Assembly (NCBI GenBank): GCA_963573305.1 | Contig: OY754333.1 | Span: forward strand, 21,697,013-21,761,012 | Direction: 5' to 3' | Length of the DNA stretch: 64,000 bases | From: Pyrrhosoma nymphula | Lineage: Eukaryota; Arthropoda; Insecta; Odonata; Coenagrionidae | Shown: one piece after another, positions 62,201 through 64,000 of the stretch | Layout of the letters: each line of letters starts with the position of its first letter | Position numbering within the stretch: position 1 is the stretch's first letter | Translations under genes and position numbers: made by a program | The notes under the pieces: model-generated | Seen by the model: only the letters and a program-made list of their open reading frames with translations | Databases searched by the model: none | What the model was told of the DNA's origin: nothing

Positions 62201-63452
62201 TCCATTTCCAAGTCAATATTTTTTTGAGTATGCAACGAATTTATTTTAGCAAAATTGCTGTGTGCTTTCCAAGTGCAGTCACTTGTGCTTACCACACCAT
62301 TACACAGGCACATTTTTGCCAGTAAAAAACCTCTTTGTGTTGGCACGCTGTCCATTCTTTTGCGCTAGAAAATTCCCATCACTTGAGCAAATTATATAAT
62401 TTGGTGTGAAAACAAGCTTGACAGGAAAGTAAAAATAAAAAAGTTAACAGTAAAAATTTGTGGAAAATTACTTAGTATTTTCATTAATAATGAATACTAA
62501 CTTGGTGTGAAAAGATTAAAGGCTACCCAGGCAAAAATTTCTCTTCTGCAACTGGGGTGAATCTGGGATTATCTAGGGTTGAGCTGGTAAAGTGCAGTCA
62601 GTATCTGGTCTGTGACTGGACTGTAAAGGGGTGGACATGAAAACATGATGAAGTATATAGAGGTGTGGAACGTGGGTGCATCAGACTTGTAACTCCTATG
62701 TATGGCAAGGTGATTTTTCCACCCCAGTTCCCCCTGTGACCTCAGAGTTAACCCTTTCACTGCTATGCACGCATAGGTATATGTGTTCGGTTGGAGCAGT
62801 GCCACCAGCGTTACACATGCATATATGCATTTGGACAGAGCAGTGCCATCAGCGCTATGCATGCATAGTATATGCATTTAATGTACAAACAAGTTTAAAT
62901 ACCAACAAAATTATGCATGCTGGAGGTACTTAAATGCCCAATAGTGTTGCACACTACGATGAGCACTCTCTGGTATGATGCTTAGAGTGAAATGGTTAAG
63001 GAAGTGTCAACTCATCTGTAAATGGAGTGCATTTATGGATGCACCACAGAATATATCCCAGTTCCATCCCAGCTGGTCTGTAATTGGGGTGCCAATTTGG
63101 TGGAGCTTGTATCAATTCTTTCCCAGTTACAATCCAGTTACAGAGGTCTTAATACAGACCAGATACAGCCCAGTTTCCATCCCAGTTACAGATAAAAGAA
63201 TGTCTGCCTGGGCAGTGTTGAATTATAGAATATTACAACAACATCTCCATATTCATGTTTAACGAATTATCATAAGTTATAATGAGTTAACTCACCTTCT
63301 AGTCATAGAAATCAACTTGGAAAAAGGTTTTTCCCATGTGTACATCTTGATAACTTGTATTCCTGTGATAATTTCATTCATCAATTTCACTCTGCTGTCA
63401 GTTCTCTCAGCCATTTTCATCCTAAAATTTGATGTAAGTTGTCCCATCCAGC
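20180..63452 (-). CDS. ABCC4-like: ABCC/MRP4-like full ABC transporter gene, 5' end outside window
   Basis: Spliced gene model of about 21 exons on the minus strand: 63296-63452, 60850-60988, 60603-60713, 58550-58747, 57024-57110, 56365-56564, 55552-55735, 52916-53065, 44822-45036, 38735-39075, 35877-35956, 35634-35784, 35356-35462, 33691-33814, 31155-31355, 30944-31071, 30475-30720, 27912-28084, 25878-26007, 23749-23865 and a candidate terminal exon 20180-20200. Every junction has GT/AG sites and the phase carries through without a stop. The product has TMD1-NBD1-TMD2-NBD2 order. NBD1 has GPVGSGK, LSGGQ and LLDDPLSAVD; NBD2 has GRTGAGK, FSVGQ and LILDEATANID. The Asp in place of the catalytic Glu of NBD1 is typical of ABCC proteins. 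The family exports organic anions and conjugates across the plasma membrane. About 200 N-terminal residues are missing because the window ends. MRP4-type is the best fit; another short ABCC is possible. Confidence 0.93.
21065..21226 (+). mobile_element. 5S rRNA-derived SINE
   Basis: The body starts CCGATCAGTCACCGAAGTTA, matching 5S rRNA from its interior, and keeps the internal promoter region (AGTTAAGCATCGTTGGGC, then GGAGGGGTGATCC). It ends in a TAC microsatellite. A perfect 11-bp duplication, TCGGAAAACGC, flanks it at 21054-21064 and 21227-21237, proving insertion by target-primed copying. It lies inside the hAT element. The first third of 5S is absent. Confidence 0.88.
21430..22841 (+). 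pseudogene. hAT transposase remnant (ZMYM1-like group)
   Basis: Two blocks remain. Near 21570-21675: PTIFNRQTARENSPHDTPET and YFRRASFTPSIDHFITQLNE. Near 22610-22841: NGELKIWHQRL, NAIEAFSYFD and, after a frameshift, LPVTSCIAERSFSSLRYLKN, the C-terminal hAT dimerisation motif. Order and spacing match ZMYM1/THAP12-like hAT proteins. About 780 bp of unrelated sequence separates the blocks. Confidence 0.85.
21780..22580. other. Insertion within the hAT element
   Basis: C/T-rich start (21810), repeated CGACTTCTGCCA-type units near 21960-22010, a TATA-like site near 22048 and no recognised frame. It might be a solo LTR, but no clean TG...CA ends or target duplication were found. Confidence 0.35.
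23749..23865 (-). CDS. ABCC4-like: ABCC exon T: C-terminal helix of NBD2
   Basis: 117 bp, 39 codons. The acceptor is CTCCCAG and the proposed donor is GCAAAG|GTACTT. It encodes ELGKPSELLARKNGFLNKMV and KETGKEMADTLIALTSNAK, matching the E-x-G-x-P-x-x-L-L and K-M-V-x-x-T-G pattern at the C terminus of ABCC transporters. If the donor were not used, reading would continue into the end of a hAT transposon 89 bp away. Confidence 0.88.
23866..24652. other. ABCC intron, no structure seen
   Basis: AT-rich intron sequence; nothing recognised. Confidence 0.4.
24653..25215. mobile_element. MITE with GGGGYYATTCAAG ends
   Basis: The left end AGGGGTCATTCAAGTATTAC and the inverted right end AGGGGCTATTCAAGTATTAC enclose 563 bp without coding capacity. 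Similar ends occur near 12773, 16018 and 18055. Target duplication unclear. Lies in an ABCC intron. Confidence 0.75.
25330..25812 (+). pseudogene. Possible LINE 3' end with (ATT)n tail
   Basis: A plus-strand frame contains LPRALKDPSSLSIFRRKLFS, similar to the extreme C terminus of CR1-like ORF2, followed by AATAAAT and an ATT microsatellite at 25788-25808, as in the element at 16384-17346. Short and uncertain. Confidence 0.4.
25878..26007 (-). CDS. ABCC4-like: ABCC exon S: NBD2 H-loop
   Basis: 130 bp with acceptor TTTAG and donor ATGGTG|GTAAGG. It reads TDAIIQRTIREKLADC and then TVLTIAHRLHTVMDSDRILV, giving the H-loop histidine and the D-S-D-x-I-x-V-M strand, ending MDSGEMV. Confidence 0.95.
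26121..27864 (+). repeat. 1.7-kb dispersed repeat, copy 2
   Basis: Direct copy of 10735-12443, colinear with small indels (for example an extra TTTAACT near 26862). It stops at 27864, where copy 1 continues, and begins at TAAATGTTAACATTAAAAGG. It lies in the ABCC intron between exons R and S and ends about 48 bp from exon R. Confidence 0.88.
27912..28084 (-). CDS. ABCC4-like: ABCC exon R: NBD2 signature and Walker B
   Basis: 173 bp. It carries the degenerate ABCC-type NBD2 signature NFSVGQRQLICLARAI and Walker B ILILDEATANID with the catalytic Glu. The donor splits a Gln codon (CCCA|GTAAGT) and is only about 50 bp from the end of copy 2 of the 1.7-kb repeat (26121-27864), so that insertion sits very close to a splice site. 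Confidence 0.96.
28085..29210. other. ABCC intron, no structure seen
   Basis: AT-rich; open frames are unrecognised and lack support. Confidence 0.4.
29211..29374. mobile_element. Fold-back MITE, 164 bp
   Basis: Arms of about 51 bp starting TTAAAGAGAGAAGAAACTTC and its inverse, with five mismatches. A second small inverted pair (CCCAGGTTTC/GAAACCTGGG) sits in the loop. The outer bases are TTAA, so a TTAA target is possible. Confidence 0.75.
29845..30314. mobile_element. Penelope-like head-to-head terminal-repeat dimer
   Basis: Arms of roughly 220 bp are inverse copies. The outer parts share CTTCTTGATGGCG and CACCTACT; the inner parts share ATCAGTGAA. On the plus strand the right arm has CTGAGGAAGCC...GTGAAACGTC (30221-30255), the arrangement of a hammerhead core with minimal stem III that is known from Penelope terminal repeats. 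No coding part is left. The Penelope assignment is by analogy with 53173-54463. Confidence 0.6.
30475..30720 (-). CDS. ABCC4-like: ABCC exon Q: NBD2 Walker A and Q-loop
   Basis: 246 bp, 82 codons, phase 0. It starts LGIVGRTGAGKSSLIAALFR (Walker A) and includes IIPQEPVIFSGTLRKNLDPF (Q-loop region). The donor is GAAGAG|GTAAATA. The Walker A motif is intact, with consensus Gly, Lys and Ser. Confidence 0.96.
30944..31071 (-). CDS. ABCC4-like: ABCC exon P: start of NBD2
   Basis: 128 bp. After TTTTCAG it reads DCKTAEDWPSAGEITFQNVY and LKYNPTDPCVLNNLSFVIHP, ending REK at the donor AAG|GTGAA. This is the W-P-x-x-G-x-I-x-F entry of NBD2 and the A-loop tyrosine region. Confidence 0.93.
31155..31355 (-). 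CDS. ABCC4-like: ABCC exon O: last TMD2 helix to NBD2 linker
   Basis: 201 bp, acceptor AACTAG, donor GCTG|GTGAG. It encodes GNVGLAITQSAGLAGFFQWG, then MKQFAQLEIQMTSVERVIEY, the conserved exit from TMD2, and a charged linker (SELEKEFEESKSVRKK). Confidence 0.94.
31783..32382 (-). pseudogene. RTE-like LINE 3' fragment
   Basis: The minus strand reads INHKKTKVMRFSR, then EQVEQFNYLRSTLEETGHSS, LVKSLIWSVALYGAETWTLR and ENRLKAFEMWEWRRMEKVRW, ending VIEGRMLG and a basic tail. One continuous 138-codon frame survives, so it is less decayed than 18566-19350. 5' boundary at about 32382. Confidence 0.88.
32383..32754. other. ABCC intron, no structure seen
   Basis: Nothing recognised. Confidence 0.4.
32755..33180 (-). 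other. GC-rich island, possible LINE ORF1 piece
   Basis: The minus strand encodes a Pro/Arg-rich frame (NPPLGPQTTPENSKPSTRHP and PPPRGWVPTPPPRGQRK) in strong compositional contrast to the AT-rich intron. It resembles the low-complexity part of LINE ORF1 proteins but has no diagnostic motif. Confidence 0.35.
33691..33814 (-). CDS. ABCC4-like: ABCC exon N: TMD2 helix
   Basis: 124 bp with acceptor CACCCAG and donor GAAGTG|GTAAGT. It encodes DQHSSAFYILLAAGRAFGLW, where the F-G-L-W-L-D pattern is usual for the family, and then a hydrophobic helix LCFVYVTLVTLSFLFLG. Confidence 0.93.
33815..34630. other. Intron with ACGTTGC-rich repeat end
   Basis: 34050-34192 contains repeated GTTGC/ACGTTG motifs (TGTTGCAGTAACGTTGC near 34059) and ends in a CCCAGCTGGG motif at 34180-34190. 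35160-35220, beyond the fold-back, has the same TTGCAGTAACGTTGC motif. Possibly a fourth element of the kind seen at 39197, 50910 and 62526, split by the fold-back; the second end was not found. Confidence 0.4.
34677..34709 (-). ncRNA. Hammerhead-ribozyme-like motif, left arm
   Basis: Reads CTGATGA, one spacer base, GATGC-AGT-GCATC (stem II), GAAA, then CCCGGGTC. This gives the conserved CUGANGA and GAAA boxes, a 4-bp loopless stem III (ACCC/GGGU) and a cleavable UC. A one-base insertion before stem II and no convincing stem I make activity uncertain. Confidence 0.5.
34962..34994 (+). ncRNA. Hammerhead-ribozyme-like motif, right arm
   Basis: Inverse copy of the motif at 34677-34709 with CTGATGA, stem II GATGC/GCATC, GAAA and ACCC/GGGT, but UU instead of UC at the expected cleavage position. 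Conservation in both arms reflects common origin and does not prove function. Confidence 0.45.
35356..35462 (-). CDS. ABCC4-like: ABCC exon M: TMD2 coupling loop
   Basis: 107 bp. It begins with RSPVFTHLNASLQGLTTIRA and continues LTAQDKLKEEFDGFQ. The R-S-P-V-F motif and G-L-x-T-I-R-A are hallmarks of the second coupling loop of ABCC proteins. The donor is TTTTCAA|GTAAG. Confidence 0.94.
35634..35784 (-). CDS. ABCC4-like: ABCC exon L: TMD2 helices
   Basis: 151 bp. The acceptor TTAG precedes ACA GGT; a nearby ACAG would break the frame. It encodes TGLMLVAVIVLVSVVNYWLV and further hydrophobic residues to YLATTTSFKRLEGI, covering a pair of TMD2 helices and the start of the following cytoplasmic loop. 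The donor is AATAA|GTAAGT. Confidence 0.92.
35877..35956 (-). CDS. ABCC4-like: ABCC exon K: TMD2 intracellular loop
   Basis: A small 80-bp exon too short for ORF tools. The acceptor AATTCAG precedes GG|CGG; the donor is GCAG|GTATG. It encodes GRVLNRFSQDIGAIDQILPD and then ALMDTLQ, a very conserved ABCC TMD2 motif. The phase fits both neighbours exactly. Confidence 0.94.
36127..36620 (+). repeat. 1.7-kb dispersed repeat, copy 3 (deleted)
   Basis: Matches parts of 11,571-12,615: GGCTATGGTGGCCAATGCTT, CGCCATCTTTGTCC, GCGCTTACG and GCAATATGGCGGATATTTCC, with internal deletions and more divergence than copies 1 and 2. It shows that the family's 3' end extends beyond where copy 2 stops. Confidence 0.8.
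36621..38734. other. ABCC intron, no structure seen
   Basis: Contains several unrecognised short open frames; no repeat ends identified. Confidence 0.4.
38735..39075 (-). CDS. ABCC4-like: ABCC exon J: TMD2 extracellular loop and helix
   Basis: 341 bp, about 113 residues, the largest exon here. It has a variable Ser/Asn-rich loop with two N-glycosylation sequons (NAS and NSS), then a strongly hydrophobic helix (YVYIGIISVMILSVLI), then the conserved intracellular stretch NLHNRMFDSVVNTKMIFFN. It ends in a split Gly codon that is completed by the next exon. Confidence 0.93.
39197..43306. mobile_element. TIR element filled with GATCAGRTCTGATC repeats
   Basis: The left end CCCTTATAGAAATATC and the inverted right end CCCTTATGGAAATTTC are flanked by TA on both sides. 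39210-39600 and 43170-43295 are packed with variants of the palindrome GATCAGATCTGATC (GATCAGGTCTGATC and so on), spaced irregularly. A jockey-type LINE occupies most of the middle. No transposase belongs to it. Lies in the ABCC intron between exons I and J. Confidence 0.8.
39880..42980 (+). pseudogene. Jockey-clade LINE, 5'-truncated, decayed
   Basis: ORF1 tail to TAA at 40106. ORF2 opens at ATG 40179 with LIVALWNGKGGLSWKSAELL and an endonuclease domain (IGGDFNAKHH near 40605; GYADVLDIFLL and ALESDHQPVL to 40850). The RT domain follows: KRLPHRKAPGSDGIKSELLR near 41510, YRPISLLDSLGNLMERLIL near 41716, AAFLDVSKAIDKVWHEGLV at 41916 and the catalytic FADDTALL near 42195. Stops at 40426, 41973 and 42057 and frameshifts near 40640 and 42430 inactivate it. 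The usual Phe of S-K-A-F-D is Ile. Confidence 0.9.
43307..44821. other. ABCC intron, no structure seen
   Basis: A GC-rich patch at 43905-43995 has an inverted look (GCGGGTGAACGCGG/CGCGGTTCACCTGC) but no family was recognised. Confidence 0.4.
44822..45036 (-). CDS. ABCC4-like: ABCC exon I: linker and first TMD2 helix
   Basis: 215 bp after a long (7.9-kb) intron that contains an RTE-like LINE and other repeats. The peptide runs from a charged linker (DNVAAPMDDGEVESALAKQR) into KYFNAGGNLCTSFLVMLAFI and ends SDSWITI plus a Trp codon split at the donor. This is the first helix of TMD2. Confidence 0.92.
45037..46119. other. ABCC intron, no structure seen
   Basis: AT-rich; nothing recognised. Confidence 0.4.
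46120..48966 (-). pseudogene. RTE-like LINE, nearly full ORF2, decayed
   Basis: Minus-strand order: endonuclease start near 48955 (VGVDIMGLNEV), YLVVMGDWNAVVGEG near 48590, VEFCRRNNLVITNTWF near 48470 and DADTDHNLLVMKCRV near 48300. RT follows: MKRNKAVGIYDIPAEFLKSM near 47590, FACFVDFEKAFDRVDWMKLM near 47200, GVRQGCPLSLLLFNVY near 47020 and RFADDQALVRQSAKG near 46890. The C-terminal part has EQVEQFTYLGSILEENRCSG and MWIWRRLEKVSW. Known relatives are annotated as craniofacial development protein 2-like. Stops and shifts split it into about seven frames. The 5' end is cut at 48966. Only the intact C-terminal third recurs elsewhere in the window. Confidence 0.92.
49324..49636. repeat. Tandem duplication, 156-bp period
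   Basis: Two copies share GGCATCGAACGT (49353 and 49509), TTCGTA.GTTTCTTAAC and TGTAATTCTTTATATTG, in the ABCC intron upstream of the LINE. Confidence 0.85.
49637..50909. other. ABCC intron with one dispersed-repeat-like patch
   Basis: 50025-50195 is GC-rich (GGCATGGGTGACCCTACCAG and CCACCACGACAAGG) and reads like a dispersed arthropod repeat, perhaps a LINE untranslated region. I could not identify it. The rest is unassigned. Confidence 0.4.
50910..51960. mobile_element. TIR element filled with CTATAG/ACTTATAG repeats
   Basis: The ends CCCAGGTAAAAATTTGTA and, inverted, CCCAGGTGAAAATTTCTA enclose 1,051 bp. The left 230 bp is crowded with TTCTATAGA-type palindromes. The right 245 bp carries about ten variants of AGTTACTTATAGG and its relatives. 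The middle (51150-51700) is ordinary AT-rich DNA without a transposase. Lies in the same ABCC intron as the RTE-like LINE. Confidence 0.8.
51961..52915. other. ABCC intron, no structure seen
   Basis: Nothing recognised. Confidence 0.4.
52916..53065 (-). CDS. ABCC4-like: ABCC exon H: NBD1 to TMD2 linker
   Basis: 150 bp, 50 residues, phase 0 at both ends, with ATTTTAG as acceptor and AAAG|GTAAC as donor. It starts GKINAIGNYEELQSSGIDFA, the usual end of NBD1 in the MRP4 group, followed by a hydrophilic, Lys/Glu-rich linker. Too polar and short for naive ORF detection; supported by phase continuity on both sides. Confidence 0.9.
53173..53893 (-). mobile_element. Penelope-like element, 5'-truncated, copy A
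   Basis: The minus strand carries the end of the Penelope protein. Upstream of the surviving frame lies KIAKLILKDKIRMAFYNPMT, then a stop, then the GIY-YIG region VYKIHCSDSKKIYIGQTGRS with FAIRMSEHKKCWEK, down to about 53354. The 3' UTR ends near 53173. The GIY-YIG nuclease makes the nick used for Penelope insertion. The upstream RT domain is absent. Confidence 0.88.
53907..54463 (+). mobile_element. Penelope-like element, 5'-truncated, copy B (inverted)
   Basis: Inverse copy of 53173-53734 with its own 107-codon GIY-YIG frame at 53963-54286 (SEKIYIGQMGRSF, where Thr has become Met). It is joined head to head with copy A through a spacer of about 13 bp. Both copies end in the same 3' sequence (CTTGTTTCTTTGTG). 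A weak hammerhead-like core, CTGATGATGACC...TTGAAA, precedes the 3' end. Confidence 0.88.
54464..54983. other. ABCC intron, no structure seen
   Basis: AT-rich; nothing recognised. Confidence 0.4.
54984..55307. mobile_element. Fold-back element, 150-bp arms
   Basis: A near-complete palindrome: the left arm (CTGATAG...GGTCAACTGTCAC, AATATTTCAG, TTCATAAAA, ACTATTTGATAGG) is repeated inverted to 55307. Central region about 55140-55160. No coding part. Confidence 0.85.
55552..55735 (-). CDS. ABCC4-like: ABCC exon G: NBD1 Walker B and H-loop
   Basis: 184 bp, 61 codons after completing the split Arg. It holds AIYHEADVYLLDDPLSAVD, which is Walker B plus D-loop with the ABCC-type Asp at the catalytic position, and then ILITHQLQYL, the H-loop histidine region. 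It ends at AAG|GTCAG. Confidence 0.95.
55917..56260 (+). pseudogene. RTE-like LINE 3' end, plus strand, split by a MITE
   Basis: Plus-strand bases encode the LINE's C-terminal motif (GDGMLKAMIEGR, then RGRGRKKIGLW) seen on the minus strand at 31783 and 46260. A hAT MITE is inserted within it at 56043-56233. It is the only copy of this LINE on the plus strand. Confidence 0.75.
56043..56233. mobile_element. hAT-type MITE, 191 bp
   Basis: Inverted ends CATAGGCGTATC and GATACGCCTATG, with a perfect 8-bp target duplication GTGAGATG at 56035-56042 and 56234-56241. The interior is dominated by G and C runs. It shares the GGCGTATC..GGGGGG end style with the 3.3-kb hAT at 20352. It lies about 130 bp from the donor of ABCC exon F. 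Confidence 0.9.
56365..56564 (-). CDS. ABCC4-like: ABCC exon F: NBD1 signature
   Basis: 200 bp. It begins EPWIFGGSVRQNVTF directly after a TTTCAG acceptor and contains the ABC signature ITLSGGQKARVNLAR near its end. The donor splits an Arg codon (AG|GTTGG). The donor lies about 130 bp from a hAT MITE and LINE fragment (55917-56260), so the intron side is crowded with insertions. Confidence 0.94.
57024..57110 (-). CDS. ABCC4-like: ABCC exon E: NBD1 Walker A helix to Q-loop
   Basis: A small 87-bp exon of 29 residues, missed by simple ORF finding. The acceptor TTTTCAG precedes AGC TCA CTT; the donor is CACAG|GTATG. It reads SSLLQAILGEIPIISGSLEI and ends VTYVSQ, the Q-loop glutamine. It joins the previous exon to give GSGK-SSLL and the next to give VSQ-EPWIF. 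Confidence 0.94.
57470..58403. mobile_element. TIR element with internal copies of its own end
   Basis: The ends CCGTAGAATGGGGTGACTTC (left) and, inverted, CCGTAAAATGGGGTGACTTC (right) are flanked by TA. The GGGGTGACTTCGGCC core recurs inside at 57838 and as an inverted pair at 58192-58230. No transposase. Lies in the ABCC intron between exons D and E. Confidence 0.85.
58550..58747 (-). CDS. ABCC4-like: ABCC exon D: entry to NBD1 with Walker A
   Basis: 198 bp and 66 residues, phase 0 at both ends. It holds a charged lead (LYEEIDVKQTKGQTND), the first NBD1 strands (VKFSNVVAKW) and most of the Walker A loop, GPVGSGK. The codon for the Walker A Lys is the last before the donor AAG|GTAAAT, so the P-loop is split across an intron. 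In the genome the exon lies about 150 bp from the TIR element at 57470-58403. Confidence 0.95.
58748..60602. other. ABCC intron, no structure seen
   Basis: AT-rich; open frames at 59772-60116 and elsewhere are unrecognised. Confidence 0.4.
60603..60713 (-). CDS. ABCC4-like: ABCC exon C: last TMD1 helix
   Basis: 111 bp, phase 0 at both ends, flanked by TTTCAG and CAG|GTAATA. The 37 residues start VFVLTSFYSALSREMT and include FPEAISQIAKTSVSIKRIQ, the typical end of TMD1 in the MRP4 group, where the conserved S-I-K-R-I-Q leads into NBD1. Confidence 0.94.
60850..60988 (-). CDS. ABCC4-like: ABCC exon B: TMD1 membrane helix
   Basis: The acceptor TTGCAG and donor CAGCAG|GTATA bound 46 codons plus one base that completes the split Arg of the previous exon. 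The peptide starts SEIKQATNLSLIRALYVSF and continues into a hydrophobic stretch (VALFFTVLAYTLSG) that fits a TMD1 helix, ending NIVTAQQ. Confidence 0.93.
60989..62525. other. ABCC intron, no structure seen
   Basis: Nothing recognised. Confidence 0.4.
62526..63212. mobile_element. TIR element filled with AACTGGG/CCCAGTTAC repeats
   Basis: The ends CCCAGGCAAAAATTTC and, inverted, CCCAGGCAGACATTC. The left side repeats CTGGG/ACTGG motifs; the right side repeats CCCAGTTACA, ATCCAGTTACAG and CATCCCAG. A small TTAA-flanked MITE is nested in the middle. No transposase. Confidence 0.7.
62752..62995. mobile_element. piggyBac-type MITE, 244 bp
   Basis: Ends CCCTTTCACTGCTA and, inverted, CCATTTCACTCTAA, flanked on both sides by TTAA. 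The interior has two copies of a GAGCAGTGCCA.CAGCG unit of about 55 bp and TATGCATGCATA-type palindromes. The TTAA target and the CCC end suggest the piggyBac superfamily. Confidence 0.7.
63296..63452 (-). CDS. ABCC4-like: ABCC exon A: TMD1 intracellular loop
   Basis: First exon seen in the window. The acceptor is TTCAG before GC|TGG and the donor is AGAAG|GTGAG, giving about 51 residues. It carries the conserved loop MAERTDSRVKLMNEIITGIQ followed by VIKMYTWEKPF, a hallmark of MRP4-like ABCC proteins where TMD1 contacts the NBDs. It enters needing one base from the previous exon, so at least one more coding exon lies upstream beyond position 64,000. Confidence 0.93.
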
Positions 63453-64000
63453 CTGAAGAGTAACTATTCAGAATTTTTTTTAGCATGGATAACAGTAGAA
63501 TGGAATATTCATGATGGGCTAAACCCTTCTAAAAATGTTTTTGCTTTAGAAAATCAGATGAAACTTCCTAATTTTTATGAATATAGGTACCATGAGGAAC
63601 AATGTTTAAATGTCCTATATATTTATAATCTGTGCTCTGCACAACTGCCATGGCCAATTTTAGAATGCTGCCCATTGCTTCTCTTCTCTCTTTCACTTTA
63701 GAAAAAAATTTTAATCAGTTTATTAAGTTGTCATGAAAACTTTTAGGGCGTAAAATTTTGTAAGGTTGTATGAATGATTCTAAATCTTTGAAGATGATGA
63801 ATTGATGGCCTAACATTTGGCCAATGCGATCATTCTCCCTTCTATCCTTCTCCTGAAGCTGTGAATGCTAATAAACCTAGATCACAAGTTTCTCTTCTTT
63901 GGAGTGCTCATGCCCTTACCCATGCCTATATATTTTTTTAATAATGATAATAATTTGTGTGCAACAATGTGTTATAAATGCAATTTTAAATGTGTTTCTT
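63453..64000. other. ABCC intron to window end
   Basis: No further coding exon seen. The exons for the first half of TMD1 must lie beyond the window. Confidence 0.5.

Overview
This is TE-rich, AT-rich animal DNA. The intron-split ABC transporter and the repeat mix (Penelope, RTE-like and jockey LINEs, several hAT elements, Tigger, a 5S-derived SINE) point to an arthropod, most likely an insect with a large genome. Nothing looks bacterial: there are no operons, CRISPR arrays or compact gene blocks.

One host gene dominates. It lies on the minus strand from beyond 63,452 down to about 20,180 and encodes an ABCC-family full transporter (MRP4/ABCC4-like; insect relatives are annotated as multidrug resistance-associated protein lethal(2)03659-like). 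Twenty exons with matching GT/AG sites and continuous reading phase were placed by hand, plus a candidate six-residue terminal exon. Together they give about 1,090 residues: the second half of TMD1, NBD1, linker, TMD2 and NBD2. Roughly the first 200 residues lie outside the window on the high-coordinate side. The Walker A, Q-loop, signature, Walker B and H-loop motifs of both NBDs are intact, so the gene looks functional. Splice coordinates may be off by 1-2 bases.

Layout. 1-5 kb: a degenerate Tigger element, a fold-back MITE, a tandem duplication and a hAT MITE with perfect 8-bp target duplications. About 5.15 kb: a possible plus-strand terminal exon of an unknown acidic protein. 7.9-9.3 kb: two hairpins, one with perfect 34-bp arms. 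10.7-12.6 kb: copy 1 of a 1.7-kb non-coding repeat (copy 2 at 26.1 kb, partial copy 3 at 36.1 kb). 13.4-17.3 kb: an ORF1-only LINE relic and a LINE 3' end. 18.6 kb: a 3' fragment of an RTE-like LINE. 20.35-23.66 kb: a dead hAT element carrying a 5S-derived SINE, inside the proposed last intron of the transporter. 25.9-63.4 kb: transporter exons, with introns loaded with Penelope head-to-head dimers (29.8, 34.6 and 53.2 kb), a near-complete RTE-like LINE (46.1-49.0 kb), a jockey-type LINE (39.9-43.0 kb) and other elements.

The most unusual structure is a group of three elements (39.2-43.3, 50.9-52.0 and 62.5-63.2 kb). Their inverted ends are alike in form (CCC....GAAATTTC type), yet each is filled with its own short, often palindromic repeat motif. 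None encodes a recognisable transposase. I do not recognise them as a described superfamily.
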